From Streptomyces sp. NBC_01288 (GTDB taxonomy: Bacteria > Actinomycetota > Actinomycetes > Streptomycetales > Streptomycetaceae): a stretch of 64,000 nt of DNA. The stretch lies in contig NZ_CP108427.1 of assembly GCF_035982055.1 (NCBI RefSeq), forward strand, positions 3,410,001 through 3,474,000, in the 5' to 3' direction. Both the position numbers and the translations under genes were made by a program. How positions within the stretch are numbered: the stretch's first letter is position 1; each line of letters starts with the position of its first letter. Below, in pieces: positions 8,124-16,293 of this stretch. The notes below the pieces were generated by a model, which saw only the letters and a list, made by a program, of their open reading frames with translations, had not been told where the DNA came from and ran no database searches.

Positions 8124-9446
8124 TCACTTGGCCGCGGTGAGCAGTTCGGGCAGGACCGGGGCGAGGTGCGCGTACTCGGCCGCGATGGCTTCCGCGTCCG
8201 CCTCTGTGACCAGGTGCGAGCGGGCGCGTTCCCAGCCGTCGCCGGAGGCCAGCACGGCCGTACCGGCCTGTTCCGGGGTGATGGCTTGTGCGGCCTTGAG
8301 CGCGTCGGGATTGAGGTCGCCGAGCGCCATTTCCGCCGTACCGGGATCGGCCACTCGGTGGCACACGCGTCCGCCGAGTTGGGCACGCAGTGCCGTGACG
8401 CCCGGCCCCAGGTCGGAGCCCACCCGTTGGCCGGCCACGACGAGGAACACCCCGAGCGCAGCGCCGAGTTGAGCAAGTCGGATCAACGCCGTACCGGCCG
8501 CGTGCGCTTCGTCTTTCTCGTTGCGGCTCGCGACGAGGAACAGTTCCGCGATCTCGTCGACGATCACGACGACAGGGACCGGGCGTTCCTCCTCCGACAG
8601 ACCCCAGATGTTGCGTACGCGGGCCGCCCGACAGACAGTCATGCGGTCGAGGGTCAGGTCGACGAGCGCCGCCAGGAGCCGAACCGCTTGCTCACGATTG
8701 GTCGCCAGGGCGGACAACCGGGGTTCGTAGAGCGACAGTTCCATGCCGCCCTTGCAGTCGATGCCGACCAGAGCGACCGGTTGCGGAGCCAGACCCGCTA
8801 CGAGTGCGTTGATCAACGTCGACTTGCCGGACCGGGTGGCACCGACGATCAGCCAGTGCGGCACGCGGCGCAGATCGATGACCCAACCGGCACCGGTCTC
8901 CAACACACCCACGGCGACTCGGAGTAGCTGAGCGGGCCCACGCTGCTTCGGCAACCGAGGAGAGGCCAGTGGATCGGCCACCGAGGCGGCGATCCGTACA
9001 ACTCCCGGCTTCCAGGAGGTGACCCGCACCCCATGGACCTGCCAGCCCTCCGCCATGGCGGGCCCCGCCTTGACGAAGTCCTCGGGCACCTGTCCCGGCA
9101 ACAGCCGTACCAGCAACCAGAATCCGCCGCCCGTCGGACGTATGAGCCCGTGCCGCGGGACACGCGGCTGAGGCGGAGGCGCTCCGTTGCCGACGAGCCC
9201 GGACACCACGGTCAGCGCCGGCCGACGGCTCACGGCGAGTCCGCACCCGGCCATCAACGGCCGCCAGGTGCGCACCACTTGGACGACCATGACCGGGAAG
9301 CCGAGTAACAGCCACCAGGCCACGGGGTAGCGGCGGCGCAGGGCCGGGCCTGCGAGAAGCAGACCCGACACCAGCACTGCGGCCACCACCAGAACCCAAC
9401 TCGGCCAGACCGTCCCGGCCGAGGAGGTGGAGGAAGCCAGCATCAT
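8124..9446 (-). CDS. traB: FtsK/SpoIIIE-like conjugative DNA translocase TraB
   Basis: 440 residues. A single ATPase that pumps double-stranded plasmid DNA between hyphae in actinomycete conjugation. Two N-terminal membrane segments (about 17-35 and 41-58), Walker A GATRSGKST at 202-210, Walker B VVVIVDE at 292-298, and a C-terminal domain that should contact clt repeats. ATG 9446 overlaps the stop of the upstream gene (ATGA). The open frame continues 67 codons further but is Arg-rich and overlaps that gene. Confidence 0.93.
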   Translation of the reverse strand: MMLASSTSSAGTVWPSWVLVVAAVLVSGLLLAGPALRRRYPVAWWLLLGFPVMVVQVVRTWRPLMAGCGLAVSRRPALTVVSGLVGNGAPPPQPRVPRHGLIRPTGGGFWLLVRLLPGQVPEDFVKAGPAMAEGWQVHGVRVTSWKPGVVRIAASVADPLASPRLPKQRGPAQLLRVAVGVLETGAGWVIDLRRVPHWLIVGATRSGKSTLINALVAGLAPQPVALVGIDCKGGMELSLYEPRLSALATNREQAVRLLAALVDLTLDRMTVCRAARVRNIWGLSEEERPVPVVVIVDEIAELFLVASRNEKDEAHAAGTALIRLAQLGAALGVFLVVAGQRVGSDLGPGVTALRAQLGGRVCHRVADPGTAEMALGDLNPDALKAAQAITPEQAGTAVLASGDGWERARSHLVTEADAEAIAAEYAHLAPVLPELLTAAK

Positions 9447-9787
9447 CACTGCCCGGCCCCCTTCCCCGCCGGAGCACTCAGGGGCCGGATCTCTGCCGCA
9501 CGGAATGCGACCCCGTGCCGCCCGTCGTTCTCCCACGGCGTGGCGACCAAGTCCCGTACGGCCACGGGCATACCGAGCTGCACACCGGCCGGTTCGCCGG
9601 CGACGCTCACGTTCACCACGTCCGCCGATGACCCGGCCATCAGGCAAAGACCGACCTGGTACACGGTCTTGCCGGTGTCACGGTCAACGCGAAGCTGACC
9701 GGTCTCGCGATTCGCAACCCGCGGAGCCGGGGGTACGGCACAGATGATCCCCGTGAACTTCGCGGTGTCGATCGGAAGGCTTGCCAC
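9446..9787 (-). CDS. SCO3933-family regulatory protein
   Basis: 113 residues from GTG 9787 with GAGGAG 9 nt upstream: ASLPIDTAKFTGIICAVPPA..., an RDTGKTVYQVGLCLM strand pair, and PAGVQLGMPVAVRDLVATPW. Matches the small conserved protein that precedes traB in AICEs. First gene of the leftward operon and divergent from the GntR repressor, so it is probably the gene most directly controlled by the 9844-9892 operators. Confidence 0.75.
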   Translation of the reverse strand: MASLPIDTAKFTGIICAVPPAPRVANRETGQLRVDRDTGKTVYQVGLCLMAGSSADVVNVSVAGEPAGVQLGMPVAVRDLVATPWENDGRHGVAFRAAEIRPLSAPAGKGAGQ

Positions 9788-9843
9788 TGATCTGAACTCC
9801 TCATCTCTGGCACCCGAAAGCCAATCCTTCGGGTTGCTAGACC

Positions 9844-9892
9844 ACCCGTAGTACGGGTGACCGGAGTCCAGAGTGCGACCCGTAGTACGGGT
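9844..9892. promoter_or_regulatory. Two KorSA-type operators in the divergent promoter
   Basis: Palindrome ACCCGTAGTACGGGT occurs exactly at 9844-9858 and 9878-9892, centres 34 bp apart (about three helical turns). Arms ACCCGTA/TACGGGT are perfect around a central G. They lie between the traB operon and the GntR gene and are the obvious binding sites for that repressor. Confidence 0.8.
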
Positions 9893-9929
9893 TGTCAACC
9901 GCCTTGTGATGAGAGAGGCTGTCTACGCA

Positions 9930-9948
9930 CGTGGACGAACTGTCCACG
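9930..9948. promoter_or_regulatory. Palindrome in the repressor leader
   Basis: CGTGGAC (9930-9936) and GTCCACG (9942-9948) flank GAACT, 44 bp upstream of the GntR start codon. Could be an additional operator or an RNA hairpin. Confidence 0.5.
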
Positions 9949-9991
9949 CAGACGCACAGCCGAGAGACGATCACGGCCACGGAGGGCCCGC

Positions 9992-10732
9992 ATGCCGCCG
10001 AAGAACACGCAGCCGAAGTATCGGCAGATCGCCGACTACCTGCGCGAAGGCATCCTGAACGGCACCTTCCCCGCCGGCCAACCGCTCCCCTCCGAGGAGG
10101 CGTTGGCAAAGCAGTTCGGCGTGACGCGTCCCACAGTCCGTCAGGGCCTCACAGAGCTACGGGCATCCGGCCTGGTCGAGGTGATCATGGGCCGAGGCAC
10201 ATTCGCCCGCTCACCCCAGAGCCGCCCAAGCCTCACGCGCCCGCGCGGCGTACGCCTGGCCCCCGACGGGCGGTACATGGAGGCCGACGGCATCCAGTGG
10301 ACGAACGGCGAGCCACCGGTAGCCACGCGCACGGACGCCCCCTTGGCATTGGCGGATCTCCTCCGCATCCCGCCAGGCGAGCCGATGTTCACGTACGACG
10401 TGTTGCAGACCGCCGACCACGGCCGCCTCCGCCAACTCCACCGCACCTACGTGCCGTTCTCCGTCCTGGTCGACACGAAGTACGAGGAGGAGGCACCGCC
10501 GCCAGCGCCAGAGCTCTACGTCGCGCTCGCCGCGTTGGGCCACGAACTCCACTTCACGGAGTACATCCGCACCCGCATGCCCCTACCGGACCAGGCCCAA
10601 GCCCTCCGCCTGCCCGAAGGTGTCCCGCTCCTGCATGTCATTCGCGTGACGCTCGCCGAGGGAGACAAGCCGCTGGCCCTAGAGGAGTTCCACCTTCCCG
10701 GCGACGATCTGGAACTGTCCTTCAGGCTGTAG
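9992..10732 (+). CDS. GntR-family repressor (KorSA-like)
   Basis: 246 residues. N-terminal GntR winged helix (YRQIADYLREGILNG, LPSEEALAKQFGVTRPTVRQ, GRGTF) and a C-terminal UTRA-type effector domain (about 90-246). Controls excision and transfer genes in pSAM2-like elements. Start ATG 9992 is preceded by GGAGGG. Divergent from the traB operon across the paired operators, implying autoregulation as well as repression of transfer. Confidence 0.9.
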   Translation: MPPKNTQPKYRQIADYLREGILNGTFPAGQPLPSEEALAKQFGVTRPTVRQGLTELRASGLVEVIMGRGTFARSPQSRPSLTRPRGVRLAPDGRYMEADGIQWTNGEPPVATRTDAPLALADLLRIPPGEPMFTYDVLQTADHGRLRQLHRTYVPFSVLVDTKYEEEAPPPAPELYVALAALGHELHFTEYIRTRMPLPDQAQALRLPEGVPLLHVIRVTLAEGDKPLALEEFHLPGDDLELSFRL

Positions 10733-11024
10733 CCGAACCTCAGTTGGCTCAGACTTTCTCCACGTCATCAAGGCGGCTCGCTCCGCTCACCGCGCGCGGC
10801 CCGGTCGCTGAGCGGGCCTGCGCTCCTGCCTCCGCCCCGGTCCGGGGCCCGCGTCGAGCAACGCCAGAGGCGCTCATGCACATAAAGCCTGACTGGATTG
10901 ACCAGTCAGCGCGGTCCCCGATCAGTCGACCTGAAGTGCCGCGAAGAGCCAGGTTGTGCTAGTAGCTGACACCGGGTGCGACTTGTGCTGAGCTAGTGAC
11001 AGAGATGCGATCAGGGGGACTTGA
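10733..11024. other. Intergenic region between repressor and STAND gene
   Basis: No convincing gene. Contains a small hairpin TGACTGG/CCAGTCA (10890-10896/10902-10908), possibly terminating the repressor, and presumably the promoter of the STAND gene. Confidence 0.6.
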
Positions 11025-14000
11025 GTGTCAACAACATCAAAATGGCTCACCGCCGTTGGCGTAGCCGTCCTAGTACTCGCAGCATCCACAGGTCTGGCCT
11101 ACGTTCTGGTTCCGGGTGATGTCTCGAACCGGATTGCCATTGGCACAGCAGTCGGCAGCGTAATCGGCGGGCTCGTCGGCGCTTGGGCTCCCGGCTGGGC
11201 AGAGCGCAGGGCGGAACCAAGCAATGCCAATCAGCCCGAAGATCAGCAAGCTCAGTCCGACCCAGCACCCCCTCCGACTCAGAGCATCGGTGGATCTGGG
11301 TTCAATCTATCTGCTGGCGATGGCGGCCAAAACTTTCAAGGTGCCACCTTCAACTTCGGGACGTCGTCAACTTCTACACCTCCGCACGCTGAAGGGTCGG
11401 AGGTGGTTCGCCCAAAAGTAATCAGGCTGGGGGAGATCCCGCGTGAGCCACCGGGTTACCAGCTTCGCAGCGCACTCCTCCAGCAATTGGAAGTAACTGC
11501 AAGAAGTGAGGGCTTGGCGATCGTCCAGGCCCTCACTGGGCTCCGCGGAGTCGGCAAAACCCACCTAGCAGCAGCGTACGCTCGAATGTGTTTGCAAAAT
11601 AACTGGCCCGTAGTCGCTTGGATCACTGGCGAAAGCTCTGACCAGATCGTTAGCGGCCTATCTGTTCTTGCATCACGCTTGGGCCTATCAGATCCAGATC
11701 ACGATACCGCAACAGCCGCAAGGGCGGCTCAGTCGTGGCTTGAGATCACAGACGTGCCAACACTGCTAGTTATCGATAACGCTGAAGATCCTGGTGATGT
11801 CCTCCCTTGGGTTCCCACCTCTGGAAGCGCCCAAGTCATCATAACCACCAATAAGCATTCCTTTGAAAATGCAGCACAAGCCATCAGCGTCTCCACTTAT
11901 ACTGCGGATCAGGCGATCGAATACCTAATCCAACGAACGGGGATTGAAGATATACAGGGGGCGCAATTTCTGGCAGAGGAGGTCGGATACCTACCCCTCG
12001 CCCTCGCGCAAGCGGCTTGGCTCATCAAGATTCGAGGCTATACTTATTCACAATACCTCGAAATTCTAAATACTACGCCAGTCGCAGAAATTCTACAGGC
12101 CGCCCAAGGTGATACGTACCCTCACGGGACTGCACAGACCGTTCTTCTCGCAGTCGAACAGGTCGAAGCCTCAGCGCGCGACCGCACTCCCCGGCAAGTG
12201 CTTGAGGCGCTTGCACTACTCCCCCCTGCAGGCGTGAAGCGCTCTTCACTCTCAAGCGTGTTTCAGGATGTCTCGCCTGCCAAAATAGATCGAGCACTCG
12301 GCGATCTCGCTGATGCATCGCTCATCTCCTACAGCGTAGATCGTTCTACCGTGATAGCCCATCGACTCGTTCAACGCATCATCCGCGATCACGGCGCAGC
12401 CACAGGGTCATTAATGTCCATTGGCGAGAAAATAGTTCAACATTTCCTGCATAGCCGCATTCCACAAGATCACTCGTGGCAGAATCGAGTAGAAGGATTC
12501 CAATTGGTCGAGCAGATAGCGGTCACATCAAAGTACCTACAGGTGCCGCTTGCTCGACACAATAAGGACCTGGCGCTGGCTTTAATAGAGACTCGCACCT
12601 GGTCTTTGCGTTATCTCACTGAAGTCAGTGATGGCGTAAGAGCAATTTCAATGGGCGAGCTTCTTGTCACGGATTGCAAAAAAGTTATCGGAAACTCTCA
12701 CCCAGCAACGCTAGCAGCTCGGCATAGCCTCGCCCACGCTTACGGAGAGGCGGGGTTCAAGGATAAGGCGCTCATCCGTCACCAGGAATTACTCGAAGCC
12801 TATCGTGCCACCTACGGACCCCGTCATCGCGAGTTCGATCGAGCCCGCCACTGTCTAGCCACGGCTTACAACGCTGAAGGGCGTACTGTCGAGTCTCTCT
12901 CACTCCACCAAACAGTGCTAGAAAGCCGTGAGAAGTCTCTAGGATCAGATCATCCAGACACGCTGGCATCCAGACATAGCCTCGCGCACGCTTACAGCTC
13001 AGCCGGCCGACACGCTGACGCAGTGAGATTCCACGAGCACGTATTGGCTGACCGAGAGAGGCTCTTCGGGGCTAACCACCCGTCCTCTTTTGAAGCCAGG
13101 CATTGTCTAGCGGCAGCCTATCGAAAAGCCGGGCGTTCGGATGATTCTCTGGCACTCCATCGAAAAATCTTGACCGATCAGGAGAACTTTCTGGGCCCCG
13201 ATCACCCTGATGTGTTCGATGCCCGCGAGGGGCTCGCACGCGCCCTTAATGCAATGGGGCGCGGTGACGATTCAGTTGCGCTCCTTAGGTCAGTGACAGA
13301 AGACAGAGCCCGGGTCTTTGGGTCTGATCACTCAAATTACCTCACCTCCATGCACAACCTAGCTTCCGCTGTAAGCGCCAATGGGAAGTACAACGAGGCC
13401 ATCGATCTATACAGAAGCACTCTAACTGATCACGAAAGGATACTCGGTTCAGAGCATCCCAGTACGCTCATCGTCCGACAGAGTCTGGCGAATGTTTTAA
13501 GCAAAGCCGAACGGCACAGTGATGCCATCGCTTTGCAAACCGCCGTGGCCGGAAAGTACGAGAAGACGCTCGGTCCAGAACATCCACGAACATTAAGCGC
13601 AAAGCACAAGCTTGCCGATGTGTACCACTCGGCTGACAAAATTCCAGAAGCAGTCAGTCTTCTTCGATCCGTGCTAGCCGATAGACGCCGAGTGCTCGGT
13701 ACTGATCACCCGGCGACGCTGGAGACACTGCATAGCCTCGCTCATGCACTTGATGGTGCAGATCAGAAATCTGAGGCCCTGGATCTTCATCGCGCGTTCG
13801 CATCTGACCGGGAGAGAGTCCTGGGCGGGGATCATCCTCACACCCTCCTGGCCCGTCATTGTCTTGCCAATTCCTACAATTCTATGAGTCTTATCGAGGA
13901 AGCGTTGAAGCTACACTATTCCGTCCTAGCTGACCAAACACGAGTACTCGGCACAGACCATCCGCATACTTTGAGTTCTCAGCACAGTCTTGCTCACGCA

Positions 14001-14459
14001 CTCACTTCAGCAGGTAAGCACTCAGAAGGCTTGGAATTACACAGGAAGGTACTGTCTGACCGTGAACGTATACTTGGGTTTGACCACCCAAGTACCTTGG
14101 AAGCGCATCGTTGTCTTGCTTCAGCTCTTAAGGATGCCGGGCGCCTAGAAGATGCCATCTCGACTCACGAGGCTGCTCTAAAGCGCCATGAGGACGTTCT
14201 TGATGCGGATCACCCTGCCATTTATTCAATTCGCTACACTCTTGGCAAGATGTACGCATCCAATCGCCAAGAAGATAAAGCGCTCGCCCTGCTCAGTAGC
14301 GTATTGGCCTACCGTGAGCGTGTCCTCGGCGAGGGCCATCCAAGCACTCTGCTCGCGCGGCGCGCCCTCGAAAATATCAACCAGGTGACGCGAAAAAGGT
14401 CCGGCCGAGTTCCCTTAACGTCCAAATTCATGCCGCGACGCCGAGGAGAAACACAGTGA
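11025..14459 (+). CDS. Membrane-anchored STAND NTPase with TPR array
   Basis: 1,144 residues from GTG 11025 (AGGGGGAC upstream). Order: two N-terminal hydrophobic segments (about 7-28 and 36-55), a Gly/Asn-rich stretch, then an NB-ARC-like NTPase with P-loop GLRGVGKT at 172-179, Walker B LLVIDNAED at 247-255 and the VIITTN sensor near 271. From about 560 to the end run roughly 42-residue Kinesin-light-chain-type TPRs of the pattern LGxDHPxTLxxRHxLAxA. STAND ATPases sense a ligand through the repeats, then oligomerise; many are antiphage or cell-death proteins. There is no recognisable separate effector domain, so the membrane segment may be the effector. Codon use is visibly less GC-rich than the neighbours, suggesting separate acquisition. 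Confidence 0.85.
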   Translation: MSTTSKWLTAVGVAVLVLAASTGLAYVLVPGDVSNRIAIGTAVGSVIGGLVGAWAPGWAERRAEPSNANQPEDQQAQSDPAPPPTQSIGGSGFNLSAGDGGQNFQGATFNFGTSSTSTPPHAEGSEVVRPKVIRLGEIPREPPGYQLRSALLQQLEVTARSEGLAIVQALTGLRGVGKTHLAAAYARMCLQNNWPVVAWITGESSDQIVSGLSVLASRLGLSDPDHDTATAARAAQSWLEITDVPTLLVIDNAEDPGDVLPWVPTSGSAQVIITTNKHSFENAAQAISVSTYTADQAIEYLIQRTGIEDIQGAQFLAEEVGYLPLALAQAAWLIKIRGYTYSQYLEILNTTPVAEILQAAQGDTYPHGTAQTVLLAVEQVEASARDRTPRQVLEALALLPPAGVKRSSLSSVFQDVSPAKIDRALGDLADASLISYSVDRSTVIAHRLVQRIIRDHGAATGSLMSIGEKIVQHFLHSRIPQDHSWQNRVEGFQLVEQIAVTSKYLQVPLARHNKDLALALIETRTWSLRYLTEVSDGVRAISMGELLVTDCKKVIGNSHPATLAARHSLAHAYGEAGFKDKALIRHQELLEAYRATYGPRHREFDRARHCLATAYNAEGRTVESLSLHQTVLESREKSLGSDHPDTLASRHSLAHAYSSAGRHADAVRFHEHVLADRERLFGANHPSSFEARHCLAAAYRKAGRSDDSLALHRKILTDQENFLGPDHPDVFDAREGLARALNAMGRGDDSVALLRSVTEDRARVFGSDHSNYLTSMHNLASAVSANGKYNEAIDLYRSTLTDHERILGSEHPSTLIVRQSLANVLSKAERHSDAIALQTAVAGKYEKTLGPEHPRTLSAKHKLADVYHSADKIPEAVSLLRSVLADRRRVLGTDHPATLETLHSLAHALDGADQKSEALDLHRAFASDRERVLGGDHPHTLLARHCLANSYNSMSLIEEALKLHYSVLADQTRVLGTDHPHTLSSQHSLAHALTSAGKHSEGLELHRKVLSDRERILGFDHPSTLEAHRCLASALKDAGRLEDAISTHEAALKRHEDVLDADHPAIYSIRYTLGKMYASNRQEDKALALLSSVLAYRERVLGEGHPSTLLARRALENINQVTRKRSGRVPLTSKFMPRRRGETQ

Positions 14460-14464
14460 CGAGT

Positions 14465-14498
14465 TCAATCTTATTGACCGAGCGGTAAATAAGATTGA
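14465..14498 (+). terminator. Hairpin after the STAND gene
   Basis: TCAATCTTATT (14465-14475) pairs perfectly with AATAAGATTGA (14488-14498), starting 5 nt past the stop codon. AT-rich stem with no U-tract. Confidence 0.6.
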
Positions 14499-14786
14499 GA
14501 CCGGCGCAGCCGTTCTGTCGACAGCAGCCGATCGATACACAGTGAAGAACAACAAGGAGGCTGGCCACATTTACGAACCGGGACTCCAACACCACTCCTC
14601 CGCTGGTTAGCGCAGCAACTGTCGCCAGATAACCCAAGCTTCCCGGGCTGTTCTCCCAAGGGCGGCACAGCTCTTGCCCTCCAGCGGGCCCCTTGCGACG
14701 TGCCTACGAAGTTCGGTGCTGTCGAGACAGTTCGGCCAAGTGGCGGCAAGCTACAAGTGATCGCAGCTTCCCAAGCTGATGTAGTA

Positions 14787-14851
14787 GTTGTCCTGCCGTT
14801 CGTCCGGGCTGCGGCGCTGGGGCGCCGGTCCCGGCCGAGCGGCAGGACAAC
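14787..14851 (-). terminator. Hairpin after the 106-residue protein operon
   Basis: GTTGTCCTGCCG (14787-14798) pairs with CGGCAGGACAAC (14840-14851), 21 bp beyond the leftward stop at 14873. Confidence 0.55.
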
Positions 14852-14872
14852 CAACCGCCACCGAGCAGTGGT

Positions 14873-15193
14873 TCATGCCGCAGGAGCTTCCCGAGGCGAG
14901 AGCCGAGGCGCCTTCGTCGTCATGTCACTCGATTCCGCAGCGAGCCCGGCCGCAATCAACCTCGCCAGCAGCTCGGCCGCTTCAGGCCGAACGGTCCCGA
15001 CCTGCACGATCCCGTCACCGAAGACGTTCACGTCGGCCGCCAGGCCGGCGAAGTCGGAGTCCAGGCCGAGCAACACGAGCTGATCAGCCAGGGTGCTGGC
15101 GCCTCGCCGTGCGCGGTTCCAGCCGCGTACGTAGGGCACGCCAGGGGACAAGTCCTCGGCTCGTTTGGCCACCACTCCGCGCCGGTCGGTCAT
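14873..15193 (-). CDS. 106-residue hypothetical protein, paralogue A
   Basis: Starts MTDRRGVVAKRAEDL at ATG 15193. Contains LDSDFAGLAADVNVFGDGIVQVGTVRPEAAELLARLI. Shares the block ADVNxFGxGxVxxGxVxPxxAExLAxL with the adjacent upstream gene and has the identical length, so the pair is a tandem duplication. Begins 4 nt after that gene ends. Function unknown; soluble, mostly helical C-terminus. Confidence 0.75.
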   Translation of the reverse strand: MTDRRGVVAKRAEDLSPGVPYVRGWNRARRGASTLADQLVLLGLDSDFAGLAADVNVFGDGIVQVGTVRPEAAELLARLIAAGLAAESSDMTTKAPRLSPREAPAA

Positions 15194-15197
15194 GGCG

Positions 15198-15518
15198 TCA
15201 GGCCCTTCCCTCGTGTTCTTCGGCAATGGACGATCCGTGACTTCCGTCGTCTCCGTCTCGGCGGTATCCGCTTGCCAGCGCCAGGCGAAGGAGTTCTGCG
15301 AGGCGCTCGGCCGTGGCGGGGGACACTCGGCCCAAGTCGACGAGACCGTGTCCGAAGGCGTTCACGTCCGCGCGCAGGTAAGGGAAGTCCTTTTCCAGGC
15401 CGGCGCGAACAAGGACGTCGCGCAATGCAGTGGTCGCGTCTCGGGCCGCGTACCAGCCGTCGCTGTCTAGAGGTGACCACGCGGCAGCGTCGCGCCCGTG
15501 GGTCGGCTCATCCGGCAT
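15198..15518 (-). CDS. 106-residue hypothetical protein, paralogue B
   Basis: Starts MPDEPTHGRDAAAW at ATG 15518; core LEKDFPYLRADVNAFGHGLVDLGRVSPATAERLAELLRLAL. Paralogue of the gene at 14873-15193. Its start lies 11 nt inside the upstream 186-residue gene, so the three are probably one translationally coupled operon. No annotated family recognised. Confidence 0.75.
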   Translation of the reverse strand: MPDEPTHGRDAAAWSPLDSDGWYAARDATTALRDVLVRAGLEKDFPYLRADVNAFGHGLVDLGRVSPATAERLAELLRLALASGYRRDGDDGSHGSSIAEEHEGRA

Positions 15519-16068
15519 CTGTGGTCGTCTCCTCAGGGAGGGCAACGACCGCTGAGTAGGGCGTCGGGTACTCCTCGTCGAAGCGGTCCATCCGTGCCAG
15601 GAGTTCCGCGGAGGCGACCAGAACGGTTGCGAGGGCGACCGGGCGCCGCGGATTGGCTTCCGGTCGGCGGGTAGGTGCGCGAAGCCATTGGTAGCGGTCC
15701 TCGGACAGAGGGATGGCTCCGGGGACGACAATGGCGCAGCCGTGGTCGAGGTACCGGTACGACGGTGGCGATGACGTTTCGCGTTCGAGGTAGTACGTGA
15801 AGACCTCGCGGCCCTGCGAGCCCAGAAAGAAGCCGACTCGCTGCGCCCTCCGGTCGACGACCGCCGGCCCGAACAGCATGCCATTTCGTCGAAGACGGTC
15901 GAACATCTCCAGCCCGAGACGCTGGTCCACGCTCAGCACGTCGAAGAAGCGGCCGGTCGACAGCGCGCAGGGCCTCCGGGGATCGTCCGCCCACACTTGC
16001 CGACACTCGGCGGGATCGTCCGCTGCGGCGGAGAGCCACTCCATGCCACTTCTGGTCATCCTCTGCAC
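15508..16068 (-). CDS. 186-residue protein resembling a prim-pol N-terminal fragment
   Basis: GTG start at 16068 with AGGTGA 6 nt upstream. MEWLSAAADDPAECRQVWAD, then CALSTGRFFDVLSVDQRLGLEMFDRL and GPAVVD, a pattern reminiscent of the substrate pocket of bifunctional primase-polymerases, but short and without an obvious complete catalytic DxD. Seen next to XRE-TPR regulators and kinase-like genes in other Streptomyces (from memory). Function not assigned. Confidence 0.6.
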   Translation of the reverse strand: MQRMTRSGMEWLSAAADDPAECRQVWADDPRRPCALSTGRFFDVLSVDQRLGLEMFDRLRRNGMLFGPAVVDRRAQRVGFFLGSQGREVFTYYLERETSSPPSYRYLDHGCAIVVPGAIPLSEDRYQWLRAPTRRPEANPRRPVALATVLVASAELLARMDRFDEEYPTPYSAVVALPEETTTDAG

Positions 16069-16162
16069 GTCATCTCACCTCGGTCAGAACCCAGTTGCGG
16101 CCGCAATGCCGCCTGGTGTCCAGACTCAGGGGCACCACCCTGGTGAGGGCAGATGACGAGAG

Positions 16163-16209
16163 GTGACGGGGGATGACACGTCCCGAGTGCACGCGTCATC
16201 CCCCGTCAC
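16163..16209. promoter_or_regulatory. 15-bp inverted repeat in a divergent promoter
   Basis: GTGACGGGGGATGAC (16163-16177) is the perfect inverse of 16195-16209, with 17 bp between. It lies midway between the leftward operon starting at 16068 and the XRE gene starting at 16294, a natural operator position for that regulator. Confidence 0.65.
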
Positions 16210-16293
16210 GGGTCAACAACCCGCGAACTCCGGTTACTTGCAGCGCGCACCGGTGAACAGCGCGTACATTCGGTCGAGAAGCCAAAGAATCGC

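Larger units (their letters stand above)
14460..14872. other. Intergenic region with converging terminators
   Basis: 413 bp between the convergent STAND gene and the 106-residue protein gene. It holds the two hairpins listed separately. No ORF here has a credible start or composition. Confidence 0.6.

Noticed and set aside
14471..14854. 127-codon minus-strand open frame
   Set aside because: Spans two terminator hairpins, has no ribosome site and gives a low-complexity product.
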